Positions 1 through 6,540 of a DNA stretch of 14,877 nucleotides are shown here, piece after piece. Each line of letters begins with the position of its first letter. Position 1 is the stretch's first letter. A program made the translations under genes and the position numbers. Origin of the DNA: an uncultured Dorea sp. (GTDB lineage: Bacteria; Bacillota; Clostridia; Lachnospirales; Lachnospiraceae); assembly GCA_934295165.1 (NCBI GenBank), contig CAKRAT010000052.1:1-14877 (forward strand), in the 5' to 3' direction. The notes under the pieces are model-generated. The model was not told the DNA's origin. It ran no database searches and worked only from the letters and a program-made list of their open reading frames with translations.

Positions 1-509
1 GAATCCAGATTGATGAGTTTTTTCCCTTTTAGTACAGTCAGGTCGATAGCTTCCGCACCTTCCATTCCAAGTTCTTCGTCTACAGTAAATACTGCTTCGA
101 TTGGTGGATGCGGAATGTCCCCGCTGTCCATCAGCGCAAGTGCCATTGCAACCGCAACGCCGTCATCTCCTCCAAGTGTGGTATCCTTTGCCTTTAAAAA
201 TCCACCTTCTACATATAATTCCAGTCCGTCATTTTTAAAATCATGTGTGGAATCCGATGTCTTTTCGCATACCATATCCATATGTCCCTGCAGGATCACC
301 GGTTCACTTTCTTCATATCCAGGTGTTCCAGGCTGGAATATGATCACGTTATTCACTTCATCCTGAATTACCTTTAAATCTCTTTCCTTTGCAAATGCCA
401 CCAGATAATCACTGATACGCTTTGTATCGCGGCTTCCCCTCGGGATCGCACTTATTTCTTCAAAAAACCGAAAGACTTCTTTCGGTTCTAATTCATTTAA
501 TACTGCCAT
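1..509 (-). CDS. pepD: Aminoacyl-histidine dipeptidase (PepD, peptidase family M20C), N-terminal part only
   Basis: The gene runs off the left edge, leaving the first 169 residues. PepD-type enzymes are cytosolic dinuclear zinc peptidases that cleave Xaa-His and other dipeptides. The predicted catalytic set is visible: GHMD (His76 metal ligand, Asp78), GGDDG (Asp115 bridging ligand), DEE (Glu145 general base, Glu146 ligand), and Asp169 in NLD at the edge. From memory of the E. coli enzyme, these match its His80/Asp82/Asp119/Glu149/Glu150/Asp173 with a constant offset of four. The ATG at 509 has AAGGAG a few bases upstream. The gene is divergent from ylbJ. The missing C-terminal part should hold the lid domain and the last metal-binding His. 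Family assignment is firm; substrate range is inferred. Confidence 0.9.
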   Translation of the reverse strand, partial: MAVLNELEPKEVFRFFEEISAIPRGSRDTKRISDYLVAFAKERDLKVIQDEVNNVIIFQPGTPGYEESEPVILQGHMDMVCEKTSDSTHDFKNDGLELYVEGGFLKAKDTTLGGDDGVAVAMALALMDSGDIPHPPIEAVFTVDEELGMEGAEAIDLTVLKGKKLINLD

Positions 510-543
510 TTTCCTACACTCCTTCTATATTACACTGTTATCT

Positions 544-572
544 ATTATCTAACAGTCTTCATAAAAAATCAA
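544..572 (-). promoter_or_regulatory. Sigma-A-type promoter for pepD
   Basis: On the minus strand a TTGATT -35 box (567-572) is followed after 17 bases by a GATAAT -10 box (544-549). This would start transcription about 30 bases before the pepD start codon. It overlaps the opposite-strand candidate promoter of ylbJ, so the two could exclude each other. Confidence 0.5.
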
Positions 573-587
573 CCTTATCCATACAAT
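559..587 (+). promoter_or_regulatory. Sigma-E-like sporulation promoter for ylbJ
   Basis: TCATAAA (559-565), a 14-base spacer, and CATACAAT (580-587). The -10 box matches the mother-cell sigma-E consensus CATACANT, and the -35 matches TCATATT at five of seven positions. The implied start near 593 gives a short leader that contains the GGGAG ribosome binding site. The match is by eye; the agreement with the known sigma-E control of B. subtilis ylbJ raises its credibility. Confidence 0.55.
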
Positions 588-616
588 GAATTAACAAGGT
601 GCTTCGGGAGATTCCC

Positions 617-1543
617 ATGTCCAGACGTCATATTCTCACCATTCCGATACTGATTTTTTTCTTATGTATGCTTTCATTTCCACAGACGGTCTTTGCCAGT
701 GCCAGTTACGGACTCCTCCTGTGGTTCCGGCATGTCCTTCCCACATTACTTCCCTATATGGTCCTGATTAATATTTTAATCTGCACCCCTGCACTTCACT
801 GGATCTGCCGCATCATATCACCGTTTCTATGTCCGCTCCTTGGCACTTCTTATTATGGCACATTTGCAGTACTTATCGGTTTCTTATGCGGATATCCAAT
901 GGGCGCAAAGACAGCCTCCGACCTTCTGGATGCTCACAAAATCTCACATTCAGAAGCCTCTTACCTTTTGTCTTTCTGCAATAACACAAGCCCTGCTTTC
1001 ATCTCAAGCTATGTTGTCATTCAGAATCTGAAAAACGATTCCCTGGCTGTTCCGTTTCTTCTCATCCTCACACTCGTACCTCTTATGATGAGCTTTGTCT
1101 TCCGTCTTTTCTACCGCACAGAAGCCTGTCATTTTTCCGATTCTTCCCAAGATTCGTCCGAAAATTTATCTGGAAATTTCTTTGACCGATGCATCATGAA
1201 TGCATTCGAATCCATTACGAAAACTGGTGGATATATAATGATGTTCTCTGTCCTGATTCAGCTGCTTGCAGTCCCTCTTCCAGACACTACCGTTTCCCTT
1301 CTTCTGTATTCCAGCCTAGAGATCAGTATCGGAGTCCGACTGCTTGCGTCATCCGCACTATACACATCCCAGAAGATTATTCTGTGCGCTGCACTTACCT
1401 CTTTCGGTGGCTGGTGCTGTATTGCCCAGACATATTCCATGATCTCCGGCAATCACTTACCAATCCTGCCCTATATAGCAGAAAAACTGGCCACCGCATT
1501 GGTAACCAGTCTTCTTATCTCCGCTTACATATATGCTATTTGA
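617..1543 (+). CDS. ylbJ: YlbJ-like sporulation integral membrane protein (nucleoside-recognition/Gate domain)
   Basis: A 308-residue polytopic membrane protein. Long hydrophobic segments alternate with short loops carrying Gate-family motifs: GYPMGAKTASDLL, and FCNNTSPAF about 30 residues later. In B. subtilis YlbJ is needed for spore cortex formation or for resistance properties of the spore, and its gene lies next to coaD and the rsmD homologue. The same genes lie next to it here, but converging. I chose ATG 617 because GGGAG (606-610) sits six bases upstream; a GTG at 599 in the same frame has no comparable site. The protein is shorter than Bacillus YlbJ (about 400 residues). It ends only 7 bases from the stop codon of the converging gene. 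A non-sporulation transporter of the Gate family is the alternative. Confidence 0.78.
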   Translation: MSRRHILTIPILIFFLCMLSFPQTVFASASYGLLLWFRHVLPTLLPYMVLINILICTPALHWICRIISPFLCPLLGTSYYGTFAVLIGFLCGYPMGAKTASDLLDAHKISHSEASYLLSFCNNTSPAFISSYVVIQNLKNDSLAVPFLLILTLVPLMMSFVFRLFYRTEACHFSDSSQDSSENLSGNFFDRCIMNAFESITKTGGYIMMFSVLIQLLAVPLPDTTVSLLLYSSLEISIGVRLLASSALYTSQKIILCAALTSFGGWCCIAQTYSMISGNHLPILPYIAEKLATALVTSLLISAYIYAI

Positions 1544-1550
1544 TTGTATC

Positions 1551-2273
1551 TTAATCCAGTGTGTCGTCTTCCTGAATATCATAATCAGATACTGACATAT
1601 CATCCGAATACTGATTTTCATCATCCAGATAATCATCCTGTCCATAAGCATCCTGCTCATAATTATCCTCCGGATATTCGACTGCAGGATATTCATCCTG
1701 TGGATACTCTGGCTGTACGCTCTGTTCTGTCTCCGGCGGAACATCCAGCTCTGCTCTGTTATTACGTACCATGTCATAACATTCCTGAAGAGAATTTACA
1801 AGACTATCATACTTCGATGTATACGTATCCAATGTACGTCCGATCGCACTCTCTGCCTGTGAAAGAAGATCATCTGTATAATGAATAGCTCCGATACGTA
1901 TCTGGTTTGCATCATTTGTTGCATTATCCAGGATCTGCTGTGCCTGTGCAGTTGCTGCAGTTACAATCTCATTCGCCTGCGCATACGCCTGCTGCATGAT
2001 CTCATGTTCACTTACCAGCTCATTTGTCTGGATCTGTGCTTCCTGGATCATTCCGTCTGCTTTTGCCTGTGCATCAGCCAGGATTGCGTCTTTGTTCGCA
2101 ATAATCTTCTGATAACGCTTGATCTCATCCGGAGTCTTCATACGAAGTTCTCTTAACAGTTCATCCATCTGGTCTTTATTTACAATAATTTTAGTTGTCG
2201 ACAGCGGCTGGAATTTACAGCTGTCGATATACTCTTCAATTTCCTCTATGATCTGCTCAATACGGCTGCTCAT
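1551..2273 (-). CDS. Coiled-coil protein with acidic Tyr-rich tail (DivIVA / V-ATPase subunit H-like)
   Basis: A 240-residue soluble protein that I recognise only as a type found beside coaD in Lachnospiraceae, often labelled an ATPase although no P-loop is visible. Residues 1-65 are a charged helical start. Residues 65-130 are a coiled coil rich in Ala, Gln and Glu (AQAKADGMIQEAQIQ and similar), resembling DivIVA or V-ATPase subunit H stalks. From about residue 178 to the end comes a strongly acidic, low-complexity tail in which (E/D)Y recurs every five or so residues. There is no signal peptide or membrane segment. It is the last gene of the ABC-ATPase/rsmD/coaD operon, starting 5 bases after coaD, with its GGAG site inside the last coaD codons. 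A scaffolding role near the membrane or divisome is only a guess. Confidence 0.75.
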   Translation of the reverse strand: MSSRIEQIIEEIEEYIDSCKFQPLSTTKIIVNKDQMDELLRELRMKTPDEIKRYQKIIANKDAILADAQAKADGMIQEAQIQTNELVSEHEIMQQAYAQANEIVTAATAQAQQILDNATNDANQIRIGAIHYTDDLLSQAESAIGRTLDTYTSKYDSLVNSLQECYDMVRNNRAELDVPPETEQSVQPEYPQDEYPAVEYPEDNYEQDAYGQDDYLDDENQYSDDMSVSDYDIQEDDTLD

Positions 2274-2278
2274 AATAT

Positions 2279-2770
2279 TTACACTCTCCTTTTATGTTTC
2301 ATTCTCTCCCAGACCTTCTGCTCTATGTATTCCGGCACAAACTGGGATATATCTCCTCCGAAGGCCGCTACCTCTTTTACAGTAGTCGAGCTTAAATATG
2401 AATACTGCAGATTTGTCGTCAAAAAAATCGTCTCTACATCTGACGCAAGCTTATGATTCGTCTGTGCCATCTGTAATTCATATTCAAAATCGGTGATTGC
2501 CCGAAGTCCCCTTATTACAATCTTCGCATTCAGCTTATGGGCAAAATCCACCAGTAATCCTTCAAATGGAATAATCTTAACATTTGGTATGTCTTTCGTT
2601 ACTTCCTCTAACATTTTAACACGTTCTTCTACGGAAAACAACGGGGTTTTTGCTTTATTATTCAGCACTCCGACTATCAATTCATCCACCATTCCGGCAG
2701 ACCGTCTGATAATATCCAGATGTCCGTATGTGACCGGGTCAAAGCTTCCCGGATAAATTCCTGTTAACAT
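2279..2770 (-). CDS. coaD: Phosphopantetheine adenylyltransferase
   Basis: Transfers AMP from ATP to 4'-phosphopantetheine, giving dephospho-CoA, the penultimate step of coenzyme A synthesis, in the cytosol. The 163 residues match the usual length of about 160. The nucleotidyltransferase signature [12 protein letters not shown] (residues 8-19) contains the TxGH motif (Thr14, Gly16, His17). [12 protein letters not shown] is the typical substrate-binding stretch, and SSTTVKEV near residue 130 is the second ATP motif. The start codon overlaps the end of rsmD by 7 bases (ATGTTAA), which implies translational coupling. The rsmD-coaD order is conserved in Firmicutes (ylbH-ylbI in Bacillus). Confidence 0.97.
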   Translation of the reverse strand: MLTGIYPGSFDPVTYGHLDIIRRSAGMVDELIVGVLNNKAKTPLFSVEERVKMLEEVTKDIPNVKIIPFEGLLVDFAHKLNAKIVIRGLRAITDFEYELQMAQTNHKLASDVETIFLTTNLQYSYLSSTTVKEVAAFGGDISQFVPEYIEQKVWERMKHKRRV

Positions 2771-3333
2771 ATTTCTTTCCTTCCCGCAGGTTCCAAAAAT
2801 ACATGCTTATTTGTCTTATATTCTTTTTCTTTGATAATGTTATACCCCAGATCTTCTGCATAATCAAAGTCTGTCTCTTTAGAAGCCTCTACAATGATGA
2901 TTCCTTCCTCAGCCAGCAGCGATGATTCTGCCAGATAAGTCAGCACACTTTTTTCCAGTTCATGATTATACGGTGGATCCATAAAAATATAATCAAACTG
3001 TTTTTCTCCTTCTAATTTATAGAGTGCTGTCATCACATCCATCTGCATGGTCATCCCTTTTCTTTCAAAATGTGTCTTCTGAAGATTCTCTTTGACACAC
3101 GCCATGGCTTTCGGATTCTTCTCTACAAATACCGCTTCCATTGCTCCTCTGCTCAGAGCTTCGATCCCGATCCCGCCACTTCCGGCAAACAGATCCAGAA
3201 AGATACTGTCGTACAGATATGGAGCGATCATGTTAAATAATGTCTCCTTGATCCTGTCTGTTGTTGGTCTGGTATCCATGCCTTCCAACGTCTTTAACTG
3301 TGTTCTTCTTGCACTTCCTGCAATGACTCTCAT
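2764..3333 (-). CDS. rsmD: 16S rRNA (guanine966-N2)-methyltransferase RsmD
   Basis: Methylates N2 of G966 of 16S rRNA during small-subunit assembly, using S-adenosylmethionine. In the 189 residues the SAM-binding loop is [18 protein letters not shown] (about 47-64), an acidic ribose-binding site is seen at VEKNP, and the catalytic motif IV DPPY lies at 119-122. The N-terminal [10 protein letters not shown] is typical of the family. A purine-rich GAGGGG site precedes the ATG and lies in the end of the upstream ABC-ATPase gene, which stops 3 bases before. Translation is therefore probably coupled along the ATPase, rsmD and coaD genes. Confidence 0.95.
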   Translation of the reverse strand: MRVIAGSARRTQLKTLEGMDTRPTTDRIKETLFNMIAPYLYDSIFLDLFAGSGGIGIEALSRGAMEAVFVEKNPKAMACVKENLQKTHFERKGMTMQMDVMTALYKLEGEKQFDYIFMDPPYNHELEKSVLTYLAESSLLAEEGIIIVEASKETDFDYAEDLGYNIIKEKEYKTNKHVFLEPAGRKEIC

Positions 3334-3336
3334 ATT

Positions 3337-5058
3337 CTATCCCCTCTCTTTCCTGTCTGTTCCAAGCTTTCTGTAACGGTTCATACAGGCATAGATTTCC
3401 TGTATACGCGGTCTTGCAAGATTTCCCGGTACGGTATTTCCTTCGCACACACCGGCAAGCCCTTTTTTATCCAGAACGTTCTCCACCTGTTCTATGGCCT
3501 GTCCAAGTGTCTTCCTGCCATCAAATATCTCCTCTTCCAGGAAACGTACGATCTGCCCCAGTGTATTTAACTGCTCACTGTCCACAAGCTGTTCCACATA
3601 CCGCAGATCAATCGTCTCATGACCGATCATGACCGCATCGCGCCCCATTGTTTTTAATTTCACCCTGCCTTTCTGGCGGATGCCCGGATTCTTACGCACC
3701 TTCCGGTCAAACGATGGCTGTTCCGGCTTTTCTTTCGGAAACTTCAATGCCGGATAGTCTGAAGCCGCTTTCTTTGCCAGTTCCGTGATTTCTCTCGGAA
3801 CATACTTATCCATCTGAATGATCTGATCCGCGATCTGGAAATAGGCTCCGGAGCTTCCCGCTACCAGCACCGTCGATATTCCATATTCCTGATAAAGATC
3901 CCGCACACGCTCAATAAACGGTGTAATCGGCTCCATGTCACGGCGGATCACCTGCTGCATCAGCTCATCTCTCACCATAAAATTCGTTGCACTCGTATCT
4001 TCATCGATCAGAAATACCTGTGTTCCTGCTTCCATACTTTCTATCACATTCGCCGCCTGTGACGTACTTCCGCTTGCATCTTCCGTGTCGAACGCATACG
4101 TATCTTTTCCGTTCGGCAGATCATTGATAAACATGGAAATGTCTGTATGCCGGATGCTTCTGCCGTCTTCTGCGCGGATCTTCATTGCAGTATCATCTGT
4201 GACTACATATTCCCTGCCATCTCCTGCAATATGAGGATATACACCACTCTCCAGTGCTTTCAAAAGCGTTGATTTACCATGATAGCCGCCACCTACAACC
4301 AGAGTGATTCCCTTTCGTATTCCCATTCCGGTGAGCACTCCTTTATATGGAAGCTTCATCGTAACTTTCATAGAATCCGGCGAGACAAACGGCACCGCAT
4401 CCTTCATCGGTCTCTGGGACACGCCCGATTCTCTCGGAAGGACCGAACCGTCAGCAACAAATGCTATCAGTCCCTCTTTTTTCAGCCGTTCCCGGATATA
4501 TTCCTGATCCACGGCAAGTTCTGCCGCCCGCTTCACTGCATTCTGGTCCATATTCTTATAATACAGAGCTTTCTCCACACACGCCGGCAGATACTGATAC
4601 AGAATCTTAATCAGCTCTCCTGCCTGGATCGTACGTCCTCTTGCCGGGAATCCGACCTCAAACCGGACAATAATATTCCCTGTCTTTTCCTCTATCTCAC
4701 AGGCCGTACGTTCCAGCACTTCCTGACCACATCGTGTCACCTGGATGATCCCGCTTTTTCCGGAACCGTGTGCCTGAAACGAGTACCGTTCCAGTTGCTT
4801 TGCAAAATTCCGCAGCAGATAATCTGCCACAGCCATCTTTTTACATTTGCTGTCATATAGATTTCCCGGAATCCGGGCCGTTCTTCCTGCCACCTGTATA
4901 TGCAGCCTGGACGGTGCCGCAAACGGATCTCCCTGTACATGATCAATCCCCAGTATATATGTTCCAAACTGGTATGCGCCTCTGGTATCCTTATATGCCG
5001 GATATCCTCTGTGATCAATGCGCTCCAGTATCTGTTTTAAATCTTCTGATGTCTTCAT
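3337..5058 (-). CDS. ABC-class ATPase of the MRB1590-like family (COG3044 / PF09818)
   Basis: A 573-residue soluble protein of a poorly studied ABC-ATPase family unrelated to transporters; there are no membrane segments. An N-terminal domain (about 1-240) holds the family stretch YILGIDHVQGDPFAAPSR. The ATPase core follows: Walker A GGGYHGKST (256-264), an SGSTSQA signature-like stretch (about 330), Walker B VFLIDED (348-354), and VAGSSG at the switch region (399-404). A basic C-terminal domain (about 445-573) has RKNPGIRQKGRVK. From memory, the trypanosome member MRB1590 is an RNA-binding editing factor with a basic central pore. Its position directly before rsmD, 3 bases away, would fit an RNA or ribosome role; that is inference. 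AAGGA lies about 17 bases before the ATG, so the ribosome binding site is poor and the start is less certain. Confidence 0.85.
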   Translation of the reverse strand: MKTSEDLKQILERIDHRGYPAYKDTRGAYQFGTYILGIDHVQGDPFAAPSRLHIQVAGRTARIPGNLYDSKCKKMAVADYLLRNFAKQLERYSFQAHGSGKSGIIQVTRCGQEVLERTACEIEEKTGNIIVRFEVGFPARGRTIQAGELIKILYQYLPACVEKALYYKNMDQNAVKRAAELAVDQEYIRERLKKEGLIAFVADGSVLPRESGVSQRPMKDAVPFVSPDSMKVTMKLPYKGVLTGMGIRKGITLVVGGGYHGKSTLLKALESGVYPHIAGDGREYVVTDDTAMKIRAEDGRSIRHTDISMFINDLPNGKDTYAFDTEDASGSTSQAANVIESMEAGTQVFLIDEDTSATNFMVRDELMQQVIRRDMEPITPFIERVRDLYQEYGISTVLVAGSSGAYFQIADQIIQMDKYVPREITELAKKAASDYPALKFPKEKPEQPSFDRKVRKNPGIRQKGRVKLKTMGRDAVMIGHETIDLRYVEQLVDSEQLNTLGQIVRFLEEEIFDGRKTLGQAIEQVENVLDKKGLAGVCEGNTVPGNLARPRIQEIYACMNRYRKLGTDRKERG

Positions 5059-5068
5059 ATTTATAATG

Positions 5069-5275
5069 TTACTGTTCCTTTTTATTCTCTATTCTATCCT
5101 TTACAGATTTGTCTATCTTATTCACTATTTTCTTTCTCGCAGATCTGCTTTTCTTATTCGCTTCTCTCTTTCCCGCAGATCTGCTTCTCTTATTCGCTTC
5201 TCTGGATTCTACAGATCCACAATTCTTGCCCTGTGATGGATCGCCGGAAGATACTTCTGAAGCAGATCTTTCGTT
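5069..5275 (-). other. Alternative open frame coding a basic 12-residue repeat
   Basis: In a frame different from the tRNA-editing gene, the minus strand is open for 68 codons from 5275 to a TAA at 5069-5071, ending 10 bases before the ABC-ATPase start. Its second half reads as four 12-residue units, including SRSAGKREANKK, SRSARKKIVNKI and DKSVKDRIENKK. The Asn-Lys pair and an Arg/Lys-rich character are kept in every unit. There is no ATG or ribosome binding site of its own, so if translated it would have to be a frameshifted extension of the upstream gene. It could also be a fossil or chance. Confidence 0.3.
5104..5211. repeat. 36-bp tandem repeat (three units, flanked by degenerate ones)
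   Basis: Units start with CAGAT at 5104, 5140 and 5176, and CAGAT recurs at 5212 inside the end of the tRNA-editing gene, so the spacing is exactly 36 in each step. The units at 5140 and 5176 are nearly identical over their first 28 bases; the unit at 5104 is more diverged. A still weaker copy (5068-5103) keeps TTATTC in register. The period is a multiple of three. The array fills most of the gap between the editing gene and the ABC-ATPase gene. Confidence 0.8.
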
Positions 5276-5745
5276 TTAAATTTCAAATGGCTGGTGTTGA
5301 TTCCCGGGTTGCAGCCGAACCATTCTGCCTCTGCAACTTCCTTATCTATAATTACCTGCACATAATCATCTTCATCGGTCAGAAGCCCTGCAACACTTGC
5401 TGATCCCGGTGTTGTGCCAAGATGTTCCAGCATCTTCTCCGGCGGCGCAAATGACATATGGGACACGCCCAGTTTTTTACTGAATGAAGAAGTGTCAAAT
5501 GCTTTGTCTGCCGGCATTACCAGCAAAAAGAAGGTTGTCTTCTTCTGGTTACAGAGGAAGACATTCTTCCGGATCTCTGTTCCGATCGCTTTATCCACTT
5601 CTGCACATTCTTCCATCGAAGATGCCGGATCATTATCCACCTGTTCATATGGTATTTTTAATTTTTCCAATGTATCGTAGAATTTCCGCTCTAACGGCAT
5701 TCTTTCGTCTGCCGGTGCTTTCGTTCTTATTTCACTGATATACAT
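5209..5745 (-). CDS. YbaK/ProX-type aminoacyl-tRNA deacylase (PrdX-like prolyl-tRNA editing protein)
   Basis: A 178-residue free-standing editing domain of the YbaK/ProX superfamily. Family members hydrolyse mischarged tRNA in trans, typically Ala-tRNA(Pro) for ProX/PrdX. Recognisable stretches are KNVFLCNQKKTTFFLLVMP (conserved Lys-containing strand), LGVSHMSFAPPE, GTTPGSASVAGL (substrate-pocket loop) and WFGCNPGINTSHLKF, and the protein ends with the family-like LPAIHH...IVDL. I chose ATG 5745 because GGAGG (5755-5759) lies nine bases upstream; an in-frame ATG at 5802 has none and would fall in the promoter. The gene has its own promoter and may read through the 36-bp repeats into the ABC-ATPase operon. 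Substrate specificity is inferred from the family only. Confidence 0.88.
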   Translation of the reverse strand: MYISEIRTKAPADERMPLERKFYDTLEKLKIPYEQVDNDPASSMEECAEVDKAIGTEIRKNVFLCNQKKTTFFLLVMPADKAFDTSSFSKKLGVSHMSFAPPEKMLEHLGTTPGSASVAGLLTDEDDYVQVIIDKEVAEAEWFGCNPGINTSHLKFKTKDLLQKYLPAIHHRARIVDL

Positions 5746-5784
5746 AACAATAAACCTCCGTTTCCGATATTTATACTTGTTAAC

Positions 5785-5813
5785 ATTATATCGAATCTGC
5801 ACAGTGATTGCAA
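5785..5813 (-). promoter_or_regulatory. Sigma-A promoter of the tRNA-editing gene
   Basis: On the minus strand TTGCAA (5808-5813), a 17-base spacer, and TATAAT (5785-5790). The predicted leader to ATG 5745 is about 35 bases. It is back-to-back with the maf promoter, about 50 bases apart, and could also drive the ABC-ATPase, rsmD and coaD operon, for which no separate good promoter is seen. Confidence 0.7.
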
Positions 5814-5863
5814 TTTTTACATTACAATTTTATCCGTTATGAATTTCTGTTTTTTTCATTCTA

Positions 5864-5872
5864 TGTTATACT
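5864..5872 (+). promoter_or_regulatory. Extended -10 promoter of maf
   Basis: TG-T-TATACT is an exact extended -10 element. The corresponding -35 position (5844-5849, TTTCTG) is weak, as is common for extended -10 promoters. The leader to ATG 5923 would be about 45 bases and contains AAAGGAG. Confidence 0.6.
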
Positions 5873-5922
5873 ATAGTTGGTATTTTATATATTTTCAAAA
5901 GGTCATAAAGGAGAAAAAAGAC

Positions 5923-6540
5923 ATGAAATACGTATTAGCATCAGCTTCTCCCAGACGGCAGGAGCTGCTTACCCAGGCAGGATTCACATTCGATGTAATC
6001 CCGTCTGCAATCGATGAAAAGATCACCAAAGATATTCCGTCCGATGTCGTGATGGAACTGGCGCACCAGAAAGCTCTTGATGTATATGAATCAAAGATAA
6101 AAGACAATCCCGCATATCAGGGTGAAGACTGTATCGTCATCGGTGCCGATACCATTGTGTCTTACCGCGGTGAGGTTCTTGGAAAACCGGCAGATAACGA
6201 AGAAGCCTTTGATATGCTTTCCATGCTCGCAAACCGCACACATCAGGTCTATACCGGAGTTACATTTGCAGGGTGTATCCGTGGGCAGCAGATCTTACAC
6301 ACATTCTACGAAAAAACAGATGTCACCTTTTATCCGGTCACAAAAGAGGATCTTCATGCTTATGTTGACAGCGGTGATTCTCTTGACAAAGCCGGCGCTT
6401 ACGGCATCCAGGGCGCATTTGCCATCCACGTAAAAGGGATCGAAGGTGATTATAATAATGTAGTCGGCCTTCCGATCGCACGACTCTACCATGAACTTGA
6501 TTCCATTTTGCCAAAGGAGAAGATACATTATGCATTCTAG
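5923..6540 (+). CDS. maf: Maf family nucleoside triphosphate pyrophosphatase (dTTP/UTP-type)
   Basis: A house-cleaning enzyme that hydrolyses non-canonical or excess nucleoside triphosphates to monophosphates and pyrophosphate in the cytosol. The 205 residues match the usual 190-210. The substrate-binding SASPRRQELL sits at 7-16, the predicted catalytic Asp76 in GADTIV (74-79), GKP at 87-89, and the DKAGAYGIQG motif at 155-164 followed by NNVVGLP. I chose ATG 5923 because AAAGGAG (5907-5913) is nine bases upstream; the longer in-frame start would place the promoter inside the gene. It overlaps the next gene by 11 bases. Preference for dTTP/UTP is inferred from the overall YhdE-like look, not proven. 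Confidence 0.93.
   Translation: MKYVLASASPRRQELLTQAGFTFDVIPSAIDEKITKDIPSDVVMELAHQKALDVYESKIKDNPAYQGEDCIVIGADTIVSYRGEVLGKPADNEEAFDMLSMLANRTHQVYTGVTFAGCIRGQQILHTFYEKTDVTFYPVTKEDLHAYVDSGDSLDKAGAYGIQGAFAIHVKGIEGDYNNVVGLPIARLYHELDSILPKEKIHYAF

Noticed and set aside
10..366. Plus-strand open frames opposite pepD, the ABC-ATPase, the aminotransferase and alaS genes (for example 10-366, 4279-4860, 7595-8176, 9991-10749)
   Set aside because: They lie entirely antisense to genes with clear family motifs, have no good ribosome binding sites, and read as low-complexity or unrecognisable protein.
5018..5236. Plus-strand 72-residue open frame containing a repeated SRRSA-LIRFS peptide
   Set aside because: The peptide repeat is just the 36-bp DNA repeat read on the other strand. 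The frame starts inside the ABC-ATPase gene without a ribosome binding site. The minus-strand frame fits the gene order better.
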